Below, in pieces: positions 44,781 to 55,129 of a stretch of DNA of 64,000 nt. The stretch's first letter is position 1. Each line of letters opens with the position of its first letter. The notes beneath the pieces were generated by a model. The model did no database searches and had not been told where the DNA came from. It saw nothing but the letters and a program-made list of their open reading frames with translations. This stretch comes from Hemicordylus capensis (lineage: Eukaryota > Chordata > Lepidosauria > Squamata > Cordylidae): positions 5,222,001 to 5,286,000 of the forward strand of contig NC_069671.1 of NCBI RefSeq assembly GCF_027244095.1, written 5' to 3'. Position numbers and translations under genes: made by a program.

Positions 44781-45002
44781 GCTGGGGCACAGCGGGGAAA
44801 TACTTGACTAACAGGCAGAAGGTTGCCGGTTTGAATCCCCACAGGTACTTTATTGGGCAGCTGTGATATTGGAAGATACTGAAAGGTATCATCTCATATT
44901 GCGTGGGAGGAGGCAATGGTCAACCCCTCCTGTATTCTTCCAAAGAAAACCACAGGGCTCTGTGGGCACGAGTTGACACCGATAGCACACTTTACCTTTG
45001 CC
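44781..45002 (+). mobile_element. tRNA-derived SINE D
   Basis: CTGGGGCACAGCGGGGAAAT to GATAGCACACTTTACCTTTG. Confidence 0.85.
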
Positions 45003-45090
45003 TCTGTGGCACTGGTGTAGATCAATGAGAGGTGGGATGAAATAAATGGAGGGCTGAAGGAAAAATTTCTGTTGGTTGGTTGCTTCTTAG

Positions 45091-45445
45091 GAGAGGAGAG
45101 CTGGTCTTGTGGTAGCAAGCATGACTTGTCCCCTTAGCTAAGCAGAGTCTGCCCTGGTTGCATATGAATGGGAGACTTGATGTGTGAGCACTGCGAGATA
45201 TTCCCCTTAAGGGATGGGATCACTCTGAGAAGAGCAGAAGGTTCCAAGTTCCCTCCCCGGCTTCTCCAAGATAGGACAAGATTTTTTTTTAATTGAACCA
45301 ACAGACTACCAAAGCATACAGTACATTGGGCTGAGAGAGATTCCTGCCTGCAATCTTGGAGAAGCCGCTGCCAGTCTGTGAAGACAATACTGAGTTAGAT
45401 AGACCAATGGTCTGACTCAGTATGTGGCAGCTTCCTCTGTTCCTA
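45091..45445 (+). mobile_element. 5S-derived SINE with a ~55-bp insert
   Basis: GGAGAGGAGAGCTGGTCTTG to CAGCTTCCTCTGTTCCTA. ATTTTTTTTTAATTGAACCA and the following bases to 45,328 interrupt the AAGATAGGGCTGAGAG segment. Confidence 0.88.
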
Positions 45446-45709
45446 AAAACCCAACTCCCATGTCTCACAGGAAGGCTGCCTCCGTTGATATTTGACAAGA
45501 AGTATGAAGTTCCTTATGGCCCTAGCGAAATAATGCAAGGTTCAACATGCCTAAAAAGGAAGTAGCTGTGCCTGCAACCCGCTGAGGTTTCCTCTTAGGA
45601 AAAAGGGAAGTCACGTCACCGAACCCATCAGTCTGGAGGGCAATGAAGAAAATGATGTAGGGAGAGGGTCAGAAGGCTGCTGTTGCTATTGTTACAACCA
45701 CGAGGATGA

Positions 45710-46105
45710 CTACAAGTATTTCTAGACCGGTTTTCAAGAAAAGTTCCCAAGCAGTTCACACAGAGAAATAATCAATCAATGAATGAGATGGTTCTCCCTG
45801 TCCCCAAAGGGCTCACAATCGAAAAAAGCCACAGGCCCGCAACCAGCTGGTAGCATGACATGTATCTGCCACACCAAGAAATTCTCTTTCCTCCTCAGCC
45901 CCACTGACTGTTTTCACTGAACATTTTATAACCTCCCCCCACCAAACTTCTGCAATCCCCCAAGTTTTTTTGAGGCTGGTTACGGGCCTGGCCACAGCCA
46001 TTGGAGGGATGCTGTGCTGGGGATGGATAAGGCCAATTGCTTTCCCCCTGCTAAATACAAGAGAATCGCCACTTTTAAAAGGTGCCTCTTTGCCTAGTTA
46101 TAAGG
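45710..46105 (-). mobile_element. Repeat family C with an insert
   Basis: CAAGTATTTCTAGACCGGTT, CCCCAAAGGGCTCACAATCG, then about 150 foreign bases, then GCCATTGGAGGGATGCTGTG and AAAAGGTGCCTCTTTGCCTA. Confidence 0.72.
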
Positions 46106-46349
46106 GAATTATTAGAGTTGGCAATTGACCAGGTGCAAAGTAGGGCAGGTTTCTGTATATTTAATGGGTCCAAAAAGGAACGCCCTGGGTCCTCATGTCT
46201 ATCCACAGGATTACCCTTTTAAAATGTTATTGATGCTCCCAAACCTGCATATACAAGACCTGAAAGGTTGAAAATGATTTTTTTAAACAAGTGTTTTTAC
46301 AAATACTTTAAATGGATCAAGTGAAGAAATAATGGGGGAGGGGGGAAGT

Positions 46350-46494
46350 GTACAATCCTCAGCGTCTCCTGGTAGTGCTGGGAAAATCCCCTGCCTAAAA
46401 CCTTGAGAGAGACACTGCCAATCAGTGTAGACAATACTGAGCTCAATGGACCAAGGGTCTGACTCAGTTTACAGCCGCTTCCCATGTTCCTATT
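46350..46494 (+). mobile_element. tRNA-type A SINE, 3' part
   Basis: CCTGCCTAAAACCTTGAGAG to CGCTTCCCATGTTCCTATTT. Confidence 0.65.
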
Positions 46495-46499
46495 TGTTT

Positions 46500-46737
46500 T
46501 TCAGCTGGGTTATATCTGCTGGGGTTTTTGTATTTTGTTTTTTGTTTTGGTAGTTTGTAGAATGTTATTAATAGAGTGGCCAGGTACTGTTATATAATTT
46601 GTAAAATCCGTTCAGGTTTTTAAATGTTTGATCTTGATATATTTGTTCTTGTGTTTTCTGTTTTTGTGAGTCTGTTCTTTTTTGTGTTTTTGTACTCTGC
46701 TCTATGACCGTAATAAAGATTGGATTGGATTGGATTT
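46500..46737 (+). mobile_element. LINE-like 3' end with (GATTG)n tail
   Basis: CTCTATGACCGTAATAAAGA then repeated TTGGA units look like a LINE terminus. The similar TACGGTAATAAAGATTCC occurs at 32,270. Confidence 0.5.
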
Positions 46738-46789
46738 GGTAGTTTGTTTTGTTTGGTACATTTCTGCAAAAATTAAAAATAAAATCACC

Positions 46790-46970
46790 CAAATAGAAGA
46801 CGACTCTACATTTGACAGCTCCCTTAAAAAACATATAGGTTAAACATAGGCTATACCTGCATGTACCCGAAAGGAAGTGGACTCTGAATTTTAGATGACC
46901 CCTCTGATGTCTAAATTCGGAGAACTTGGGGGGAAAACTAGTGTGGGTTTCAGGTGAATATGGTACAGAA
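46790..46970. mobile_element. TIR transposon, TACCATATTTACCTGAAT family
   Basis: AGAAGACGACTCTACATTTG, GGCTATACCTGCATGTACCC and TTTCAGGTGAATATGGTA. Confidence 0.62.
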
Positions 46971-46974
46971 AAAA

Positions 46975-47570
46975 AGTCTATGGGGTAATGGAAACATGGC
47001 TATTTCTCTATTGCGTCCAAGTGGATTCTGGCATCCTATGCTAATTTACTCTCTGCAAAAAGTGAGATTTGTAATAGGGAGTATGGAAGCGCGGAGCACA
47101 CAATGTCAATTATGGCTATGAAGCCATCTTGCTGATTTGCCATAATTCATTTAACATCTGCAAGTCATGTAGACTGGAGAAGAGTTATCCAACCTGTCTC
47201 CCCGCACCCCCACCACTGGGAATCCCATGAAATCAGGCTCGGCCATTAGGCGGTCTCAATTCTGGTTTCACAGCTGTCGAGACAAGGGCACTTGCTGGAA
47301 TTCAAAATGCAGAAGCGAAATTCTCAGAAAGCCGAACTTGGTGCCTCATGCCAACGCAGTATGTCCTTTTCTGTGTTCTTGCAAGCGTGCACGAACCCTC
47401 CGCATGAGGAGTGGAATTATTTTTGCCACCCAAAATAGCAATATCTGTGGTCGGCTGAAAAGGAAGTCTGTGGCTTTGTTTGTTGGAGAATTCTGCTGTG
47501 AAGGTCTTCTTCCCTATTTGATCCCGACACTTGACTTGCTTAGGATTAAAAATGATGCATGGACTAATCT
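46975..47570. other. Intergenic, no recognised feature
   Basis: Unique DNA. A 119-codon frame from 47,227 has no recognised domain. Confidence 0.45.
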
Positions 47571-47576
47571 AGTGAT

Positions 47577-48141
47577 AGGAACATAGGAAGCTGCCCAGGG
47601 GCGTAGCAGAAGGTTTTGTAAACTGTGGACAATGCAAGTCATTTAATGGTGCTAGAGAAAGACATGCTGTTCTGGTAGCTCCAGGTCTTAACACTCGCAT
47701 CACTTTCGGAGGATGAATACAACTGAAGGAAGCCTGGGCGGGGGCGCGGCTGGGGGAGTCAGTCATGTGACTTGCCTTGGGGGGGCCCTCCCAAGGCAGT
47801 GGGCCCCCAGACAACTGTCTCCCCTTGCCCTATTATAGTTATGCCCCTGAAGCTGCCATATACTGAGTCAGACCACTGGTCCATCTAGCTCGGTATCATC
47901 TACACAGATTGGCAGCGGCTTCTCCAATGCTGCAGGCAGGAGTCTCTCTCAGCCCTATCTTGGAGATGCTGCCAGGGAGGGAACTTGGAACCTTCTGCTC
48001 TTCCCAGAGCGGCTTCATCCCCTGAGGGGAATATCTTGCAGCGCTCACACATCACGTCTCCCATTCATATGCAACCAAGGCAGACCCTGCTTAGCTAAGG
48101 GGACAAGTCATGCTGGCTACCACAAGACCAGCTCTCCTCTC
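47577..48141 (-). mobile_element. 5S-derived SINE split by a hAT MITE
   Basis: TAGGAACATAGGAAGCTGCC, insertion, then ATATACTGAGTCAGACCACT to CAAGACCAGCTCTCCTCTCC. Confidence 0.9.
47596..47849. mobile_element. hAT-like element, CAGGGGCGTAGC family, perfect duplication
   Basis: CAGGGGCGTAGCAGAAGG to ATAGTTATGCCCCTG, flanked by AAGCTGCC at 47588-47595 and 47850-47857. Confidence 0.95.
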
Positions 48142-48186
48142 CTGGTAGAATGTCAGAGCTGGAAGGGACTTAGGAGCAGGGTGGTC

Positions 48187-48500
48187 ATAGAAACATAGGA
48201 AACTACCATATCCTGAGTCAGACCCTTGGTCTATCTAGCTCAGTATTGTCTTCACAGACTGGCAGCAGCTTCTCCGAGGTTGCAGGCAGGAATCTCTCTC
48301 AGCCCTATCTTGGAGATGCTGCCAGGGAGGGAACTTGGAACCTTCTGCTCTTCCCAGAGCGGCTCCATCCCCTTACATCCACTCCATCTTCCAGTGCTCA
48401 CACATCAAGTCTCCCATTCATATGCATCCAGGGTGGACCCGGCTTAGCTAAGGGGAGAAGTCATGCTTGCTACCACAAGACCATCTCTCTTCTCCTCTCC
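48187..48500 (-). mobile_element. 5S-derived SINE, full length
   Basis: AGAAACATAGGAAACTACCA to CAAGACCATCTCTCTTCTCC. ACATCCACTCCATCTTC replaces the usual GAGGGGAATATCTTGC. Confidence 0.9.
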
Positions 48501-48545
48501 CCACCCCTGATTCAGTGTTCTCTCAATGGCCACATGCGGAACCCC

Positions 48546-48700
48546 AAGGATTCCCAACCTTGGGTCCCCAGATGTTATTGGACTACAACTCCCATCATCC
48601 CCAGCCACAACGTCCAAACGCCTTGGGAGTTCTACTCCAAAAACCTGGGACCTTCTGCGTATAAAGCAGATACTGTTCCACTGAACTACAGCCCTTCCCA
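48546..48700. mobile_element. MITE arm and reversed type A SINE head
   Basis: GGACTACAACTCCCATCATC with a damaged opposite arm, then CCTGGGACCTTCTGCGTATA and CACTGAACTACAGCCC. Confidence 0.6.
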
Positions 48701-48754
48701 ACGTCATCCGGGCAACCATGATGGGAAACAGAATGTTGTACTAGATGAATACAG

Positions 48755-49005
48755 ATACGACAAATATTTATATACCACTTTTAAACAAAGCTTCCCAAAG
48801 CAGTTCATATAGATATAAATAAGTAAATAAAACGGATCCCTGTTCCCAAAAGGCCCACAATGTAAAAAAGCAACATAAGACAGACCCCAGCAACAGCCAC
48901 TGGTGGGATGCTATGTGCTGGGGGTGGATAGTGCTATGTGCTCTCCCCCTACTAAAGAAAGAGAATCACCACTTTTAAAAGGTGCCTCTTTTGTTTAGAC
49001 AGCAG
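48755..49005 (-). mobile_element. Repeat family C
   Basis: GACAAATATTTATATACCAC, CCCAAAAGGCCCACAATGTA, AAAAGGTGCCTCTTTTGTTT. Confidence 0.8.
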
Positions 49006-49009
49006 AGGT

Positions 49010-49505
49010 CAGTTTGGTTAGCAGTGTGGTATGAAGTGTGGTACGTATGATCCTGAAGGGCTATAGAAAATGTGGCGATGCCAATAAACTGGTAGTCCAT
49101 TCTTTGGGCTAGGAAATCTATCCTAGGTTTGTTTCCAGAAGGCATTATGTTGAATGGGTATATTTCTTATTGCACAAAGAACTGTCTTCTGTTTTCATGT
49201 TTTCAAGTTCTTCTGTCAGGATCACACGGATTGAGAAACATGTTCCTCAGAAAAGGGTAACAATGCCAAGAGTTTATCAAGTTCTAATTGTGGCCGTCTT
49301 AGTAAGAGGCAAGAGACTTCACCTCGTCATCTCCTCCAATTTTGAAACAATTACGCAGTCGTAACCTGTAGCATACGATGAGGGAAATAAACGCTGTTTC
49401 CAGAGGAGCTGGAAGGGTGTTGCTATTATATTTAGAACGGATCCATCATGAGTGATCAGAGCGGGGAGTTCTTAATCAGTGGGGTGGTGCAATTCGATGG
49501 GCTGG
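49010..49505. other. Intergenic, no recognised feature
   Basis: Unique DNA with short frames only. Confidence 0.45.
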
Positions 49506-49511
49506 TTCACA

Positions 49512-49820
49512 TGAACATAGGAACATAGGAAGCTGCCATATGCTGAGTCAGACCATTGGTCTATCTAGCTTAGTATTGTCTTCACAGACTGGCAGCGGCT
49601 TCTCCAAGGTTGCAGGCAGGAATCTCTCTCAGCCCTATCTTGGAGAAGCCAGGGAGGGAACTTGCAACCTTCTGCTCTTCCCAGAGCAGCTCCATCCCCT
49701 GAGGGGAATATCTTACAGTGCTCACACATCAAGTCTCCCATTCAGATGCAACCAGGGCAGACCCTGCTTAGCTATGGGGACAAGTCATGCTTGCTACCAC
49801 AAGACCAGCTCTCCTCTCCT
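49512..49820 (-). mobile_element. 5S-derived SINE, full length
   Basis: GAACATAGGAACATAGGAAG to CAAGACCAGCTCTCCTCTCC. Confidence 0.92.
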
Positions 49821-49853
49821 GCAGGGAGAGCCCTGCCCTGATCAAGGCAGGGG

Positions 49854-50205
49854 CAGGGGCGTAGCAAGGTTGGAGCAGGCCCAGAGACAAGATTTTAAAA
49901 TGGGATATAGATATAGATATATCTCCTATGTGCCACAATAGAACATCATCCGAAATTATTGTTTTAAAGGATTTGTAAATTGTGGACGATGCAAGTTATT
50001 TAATGGTGCTAGAGAAAGACATGCTATTCTGGTCGCTCCAGGTCTTAACACCCACATCAATTTCGGAGGATGAATTCAACTAAAGGAAGCCTGGGCGGAT
50101 GCATGGCTGGTGGAGTCAGTCATGTGACTTGCCTCGGGGGGGGAGCCCAAGGCAGTGGGTCCCCGGACAACTGTCTCCTCTTGCCCTATAATAGTTACGC
50201 CCCTG
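49854..50205. mobile_element. hAT-like element, CAGGGGCGTAGC family, perfect duplication
   Basis: CAGGGGCGTAGCAAGG to GTTACGCCCCTG, flanked by GGCAGGGG at 49846-49853 and 50206-50213. It is about 100 bases longer than the 47.6 kb copy, through an extra left interior. Confidence 0.93.
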
Positions 50206-50214
50206 GGCAGGGGG

Positions 50215-51015
50215 ACTCTATCTGAGATGGGAGAGGGAGAGGCAGAGCAGATGAACACCCTAACCCTGGCAGTTGCCAGAACCCAAGGGGTATACTCATG
50301 GGTCAAATGGGCCCTAACCCAAAATTTGGCTTAAAATAAACCAAATCCGGCAACATCCTGGGGATCCTCCCCCCCCCACACTTACTTCTCCAGGCCAGGT
50401 GCTGGGTTCATATGTGCAAGTAACCAGGATAGGTGGGAGGTGCGTGTTCACACGATCAGTGGCTCTTGGTCTGGCGTGTCCCAACCTCTGCCGTCCCACC
50501 AGCACCTTGATTACCAGTACAGGTTTTCACCCTGAGACGGTTGCTCAATACGAAAGAGAAACGTCTTGGCTTCCAGTGAAGAAATCCCTGCGCGGAGGTG
50601 AACCCCACCCTGGTTGCCATTTCCCCTTAATTATTTTGATTATATTGTGGAGTTTGACTGTTCCTGGCAGAGAGGACCAACTTATTTCTGAGCTCAAGGT
50701 GACGGATATCCACAGATTATTTTCTCGGCCCCGTTAGCGCCTTGTGCTTGAATGGCTTTTAATGAGCATCCTGGCAAGGTGATTTTGTCTATAGAAAAGT
50801 GGCAACGCTTGATGTGCGTGTTTTCAATGCCGCTCATTAATTCTCCGTCTCTGGGGGCGTTTGTGAGTTGCTTGTACACTGTTGGGTTTCCTCTCCTGCT
50901 TCAAGGAATGAGTTTTTTAAAAGCATAACTCAGTAGAGAGCTAGCAGTAAAAAAACACACCTTATTTTGTTCAGTCTTATTATTTAGTGCATGCAAGCAC
51001 AGGAAGGCTGTGTCA
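50215..51015. other. Intergenic, no recognised feature
   Basis: Mostly unique; GTGTTCACACGATC near 50,450 hints at an old transposon. Confidence 0.45.
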
Positions 51016-51021
51016 CGAAGG

Positions 51022-51145
51022 TAGGTGGCAACCTAGACTCTCCAGTGGTTGTTGAACTACACCTCCCATCATCCCCAGGCATAGCTGGGGATGATAGGAG
51101 TTGTAGTTCAGCAATATTTGGAGTACCACAGGTTAGGAACCCCTG
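51022..51145. mobile_element. hAT-like palindromic MITE
   Basis: GTTGAACTACACCTCCCATC and GATGATAGGAGTTGTAGTTC arms; right end GGTTAGGAACCCCTG. Confidence 0.75.
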
Positions 51146-51156
51146 TACTAGAGAAT

Positions 51157-51405
51157 AAAGGTAAAAAGGTAACGCTGTGCCGTCGAGCTGGTGTCAACTC
51201 CTGGCGCCCACAGAGCCCTGTGGTTGTCTCTGGTAGAATACAGGAGGGGTTGACCATTGCCTCCTCCTGCGCAGTATGAGATGATGCCTTTCAGCATCTT
51301 CCCACTGCTGCCCGATATAGGTGTTTCGGAAACATACCAGCAGGGATTCGAAGTGGTAACCTCTGGCTTGCTAAGCAAGTCATTTCATCGCTGTGCCATT
51401 AGGTG
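51157..51405 (-). mobile_element. tRNA-derived SINE D
   Basis: AAGGTAAAAAGGTAACGCTG to CATTTCATCGCTGTGCCATT, reversed. Confidence 0.85.
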
Positions 51406-51441
51406 ACTGAGTCCCACTGAATTCATTGGGCCTTTCATCTG

Positions 51442-51614
51442 AATAAATATATCTAAATTTGTACCATATGCACTGAAGATGTTCCATTCCGGAATATCTC
51501 ATATATAAAATCATGTGTTGTGAAGTTCCCTTACATTACACATGATTTTATATATGAGATATTCAGGAATGGAACATCTTAAATGCATATGGTGCAAATC
51601 TAGATATATTTATT
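51442..51614. repeat. AT-rich 173-bp hairpin
   Basis: Left arm AATAAATATATCTAAATTTG ... TATATAAAATCATGTGT; right arm ACACATGATTTTATATATGA ... AGATATATTTATT. Arms of about 78 bases with about six differences around an 18-base loop. Unlike the hAT MITEs here. Confidence 0.88.
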
Positions 51615-51694
51615 CTATATTTATTTATTCTGTATATTTATTCAGTCCCTATTTTTAGGGAAGCAAACCCTCAGCCCCTCTCAAATATATACAA

Positions 51695-51923
51695 CTAGTT
51701 GCTGGTGAAGCCGCTTGTTGACTAGGCAGTCATTTTGTGTAAGATTACACTTATGGGAAAGTTCATGACATTAAGTATATGTCATAGACTTTTGTTTTTA
51801 AATGTGCTTGCAAAAGGGAAGTAAAAGGACAGTTTTACATTTGCAGGATTTCAGCTTCAAACACCATTCATTTTATTGAAAATTTACCATACATAGTACA
51901 TTTGAATACATAGTACATTAGGT
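51695..51923. repeat. Unclassified repeat G, copy 1
   Basis: CTAGTTGCTGGTGAAGCC ... GTGCTTGCAAAAGGGAAGTA ... AGGATTTCAGCTTCAAACAC. It aligns to 52,952-53,190. Confidence 0.75.
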
Positions 51924-52228
51924 GAGGAGAGCTGGTCTTGTGGTAGCAAGCATGACTTGTCCTCTTAGCTAAGCAGGGTCTGCCCTGGTTGCATATGAAT
52001 GGGAGACCTGATGTGTGAGCACTGCAAGATATTCCCCTCAGGGGATGGAGACATTCTGGGAAGAACTGAAGGTTCCCAGTTCCCTCCCTGGCAGCATCTC
52101 CAAGATCGGGCTGAGAGAGATTCCTGCCTGCAACCTTGGAGAAGCCGCTGCCAGTCTGTGAAGACAATACTGAGCTAGATAGACCAATGGTCTGACTCAG
52201 TATATGGCAGCTCTCTATGTTCCTATGA
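51924..52228 (+). mobile_element. 5S-derived SINE, full length
   Basis: GAGGAGAGCTGGTCTTGTGG to CAGCTCTCTATGTTCCTATG, inserted at the edge of repeat G. Confidence 0.92.
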
Positions 52229-52229
52229 A

Positions 52230-52950
52230 TTGTAGTAAATCTGAATGTGAGAAAGATTTTCTGCTTCTCTTGGGCGTGATGACACTTTTGAATTATTGCT
52301 CTGATTATTGAGAGTGAAAAATCTGTTGAGAACAATAACAGTAAAAATATGATCATTATAACCAGATCTTCTTCGAAATTTATTTCTAAACCTTTCACCG
52401 GGCTTATTCCATTGTACAAAAGAAATGCATTCAGCTAATTTAAGTGGCAAGATTGTGTATGCTAAATTTGGTATTGGGTTCCCTGTTAGGGAGATGCTTT
52501 TTGTATCAAAAGATGTGTTTAACCAGAAGTACTGGCAATAAAACACACACCAGTGAAGACTATCATCATGCTCCCTTTTCTAATCAAACAAAGGCAGGGA
52601 AAAAGTTAATCTGAGTAGAATACCAAATTAGTTTGCAGAGTAAATATCACATGGCCTTTACACTATCTAAACAGATTGTTTTAATCATCTGGTGGCAGAG
52701 ACCAAGGGACAATTCTCTGTGCTGCTAGATGTTTTTTTAAAGGTTAGAACTTATCTGCCCAGCCATAAGGCCTGGCAACTTTTGCCCTGTCCTTATTTCC
52801 CAAGGGAGTGGATTAAAAATGTGAAAACATAATGCCTGATCCACCAGAAAGCTCTGTAGCCTGAACCTGCTTGCTTCTAATTTCATTCAGTCCTGTTTAT
52901 GTAGCTGGTTTTCGCTTGTAGCATTGTGAGTAGGGTTGGCTTTATTTTAA
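52230..52950. other. Intergenic, no recognised feature
   Basis: AT-rich unique DNA. Confidence 0.45.
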
Positions 52951-52951
52951 A

Positions 52952-53190
52952 CTAGGAGGTGAGGTCAATTGTTGACTGGGCAAAGTCATTTTGCATAGAT
53001 AATACTTAATGGAAAGTTGACGAAATTAAATATGTCATATACTTTTTTATTAATGTGCTTGCAAAAGGGAAATAAAGAACAGTGTTAAATTTGTAAGATT
53101 TCAACTTCAAGCATTATTGATTTTATTGAATAATTACCATAGTAAATTATTTACCATAGTAAGTAACCACACATAGTAAATTTCAATAAT
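52952..53190. repeat. Unclassified repeat G, copy 2
   Basis: CTAGGAGGTGAGGTCAATTG ... GTGCTTGCAAAAGGGAAATA ... AAGATTTCAACTTCAAGCAT. Confidence 0.75.
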
Positions 53191-53214
53191 AACTTCCCTA
53201 AATGCCTGCCTTGA

Positions 53215-53693
53215 GGCAGTAATGTGCTGGATGAGGGATAAAAAACTGAGATTGGATCCAAACAAGACGGAAGTCCTCACTGTAGGAAGCGTGGGTCTGG
53301 AAATGGGATAGAACTGACTGTTCTGGATAGGGTAACACTCCCTCAGAAGGAACAGGTTCACAGTTTGGGAGTACTTCTGGATCTAACCCTCTCTCTGATA
53401 CCTCAGGTGGAGGCAGTGGCCAGGAGTGCTTTCCATAAGCTTCAGCTTCTTCTCTACCTGTGCCCTTTCTAGGAAGTGAGTGACCTTAAGACAGTGGTGC
53501 ACATGCTGGTAACCTCCAGGCTTGACTACTGCAATGCATTCTACATGGGGATGCCTTTGAATATAGTCCAGAAGCTGCAATTGGTGCAGAATGCTGCTGC
53601 CAGATTGGTCTCCGGGATGTCCCGTAGAGACCATATTACTCCAATTCTAAAAGATCTACACTGGGGAAATACAAAGTGCTGGTTATCTATCTA
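53215..53693 (+). mobile_element. LINE family E, ORF fragment
   Basis: Codes LKTVVHMLVTSRLDYCNAFY, VQKLQLVQNAAARLVSGMSR and RRDHITPILKDLHW, with breaks upstream. It stops at TGGTTA where a Helitron-like element begins. Confidence 0.83.
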
Positions 53694-53829
53694 TCTCTAT
53701 ATTTAATTATCTTAAACGTACCTGTTGCTAATCCCATGCATGGCAGCTCTTGCAAGAGTTCAGAGAGCTGCCAGATAGCGACGGGGGTGGGCAGGGGAAA
53801 GAAAATGGCAGCAGATAGTCAGTGGGCCC

Positions 53830-54070
53830 AGGAGTTAGGAAAGCAGAAAGCCCGGTCAGTTGGCCGGGGTGGGGGGAAGAAGCAGGCGGGCTGGCTGGCC
53901 CACCAACCAGAAAGCCGGGGGGGGGGGGGAAGCGAGCAGGGGAAAGAAGAAGTGGGCTGGCTGGAAAGCGGGGTGGGGGGTCAGTGGAGAAGAAGCCAGA
54001 AGAAGAAGCCAGAAAAGAAGAAGAAGAAGCTAGAAAGCAGCGGGGGGTGGAGGGGAGAAGCGGCCGGCTG
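53830..54070. repeat. Purine-rich (GA/GGGG) tract
   Basis: About 240 bases dominated by A and G, with runs of 9-13 G, inside the Helitron-like element. Confidence 0.85.
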
Positions 54071-54086
54071 GCCAGAAAGCTCTCTG

Positions 54087-54120
54087 TATGTGTGTGTGTG
54101 TGTGTGTGTGTTTGTGTGTG
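54087..54120. repeat. (TG)n microsatellite
   Basis: One TTT interruption. Confidence 0.95.
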
Positions 54121-54463
54121 AATAGAGAAAAAGACAGCATCAGGTGAATGGGCCGGCTGGAGGCACAGATGCTCTGCGCCTGGCCCAGCTAGTATATATA
54201 TATATTTCTCTCTCTCTCTTTTTAACTAGCAAATCCACAAACAAATCTTCAAAATATACATACGATGTTTGTGCAGCACCTGGTGGTTTTTGGGCAGATA
54301 ATAAACTACCTGGATCACATTGGGAAATGTCGCTTTCAGAGAAGGAGGCCGCTGTGAGGATAAAAAGCATTTAACTTCTAAGGATAGTATTGATGAGGAC
54401 AAATAATGGGAACAAGTTTTTATTATTATTTTGTTTAAAAAGCAGATTAGTCAGGATCCAGAC

Positions 54464-54597
54464 CAGGGCTGCACAATTTCAGCCCTCTAGCCGCTGTTGG
54501 ACTACAATTCTCATCATCCCTCACTTTTGTCCACTGTGGCCGGGGATGATGGGAGTTGTAGTCCAACAACAGGTGGATGGCTGGTTGGGCAGCCCTG
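54464..54597. mobile_element. hAT-like palindromic MITE
   Basis: CAGGGCTGCACAATTTCAGC to GGTTGGGCAGCCCTG. Flanks ATCCAGAC and ATCTAGAC match 7 of 8. Confidence 0.88.
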
Positions 54598-54607
54598 ATC
54601 TAGACGA

Positions 54608-54998
54608 AGCCCTGCCTAAATCCCTCTGAAACTGATGGGCTTAACTGAGTCAGTTCTCATTTATTTCAGTGGTGCTGAGTCCGGACCAATTCAATCTGGA
54701 GCTTGCCCCTACAGCTGGAGGCTAGGGGGTTCTCATCTAGACCAGGGGATCCCAACCAGCTGCATTCCAGATGTTGCTGAACTACAACTCTCATCACCCC
54801 CAGCCTCAATAAAGCGTGGCTGTGGATGATGGGAGTTGTAGTCCAGGAACCTCTGGAGTGTGCCCCAGGGTTGAGAACCTCTCATCTACACTCAGCCCTG
54901 CCTAAATCCCATTGAGATGGATAGACTTCACTGCATCAGGTCTCAATTTATTTCAGTGGCACTGGAGAGGCAGGACTAATGCAATCTGGACCCTGCCT
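54608..54998. repeat. Direct duplication of ~100 bp flanking the second MITE
   Basis: CCCTGCCTAAATCCCTCTGA ... TTTATTTCAGTGGTGCTG (54,608 on) recurs as CCCTGCCTAAATCCCATTGA ... TTTATTTCAGTGGCACTG (54,896 on). Confidence 0.75.
54743..54883. mobile_element. hAT-like palindromic MITE
   Basis: CAGGGGATCCCAACCAGCTG to GGGTTGAGAACCTCTC. Flanks ATCTAGAC and ATCTACAC match 7 of 8. Confidence 0.82.
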
Positions 54999-55129
54999 GC
55001 TGGCTTTGCTTCTGAAAGGGCAAACTCTTGATTGTCAAGGAAAATGGGGGCGCGACCCCCAAGCCCAGAGAAGCAGCTGGGGCAGCCAGAATAGCCTGAC
55101 ACCCCCGATTGCAAAAGGAATCCCTGGAA

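Larger units (their letters stand above)
53694..54192 (+). mobile_element. Helitron-like non-autonomous element
   Basis: Follows A, starts TCTCTATATTTAATTATC, ends CCTGGCCCAGCTAG, followed by T: the A|TC...CTRR|T layout of Helitrons. The interior holds GCTAATCCCATGCATGGCAG, shared with 59,936-60,171, and an expanded purine tract. Confidence 0.6.

Noticed and set aside
47227-47586. 119-codon frame as a gene
   Set aside because: The translation has no known domain and ends in a SINE.
48246-48812. 188-codon frame on +
   Set aside because: Built from a reversed 5S SINE, a MITE arm and family C; the SSQTGSSFS...GDAAREGTWNLL text recurs wherever the SINE lies reversed.
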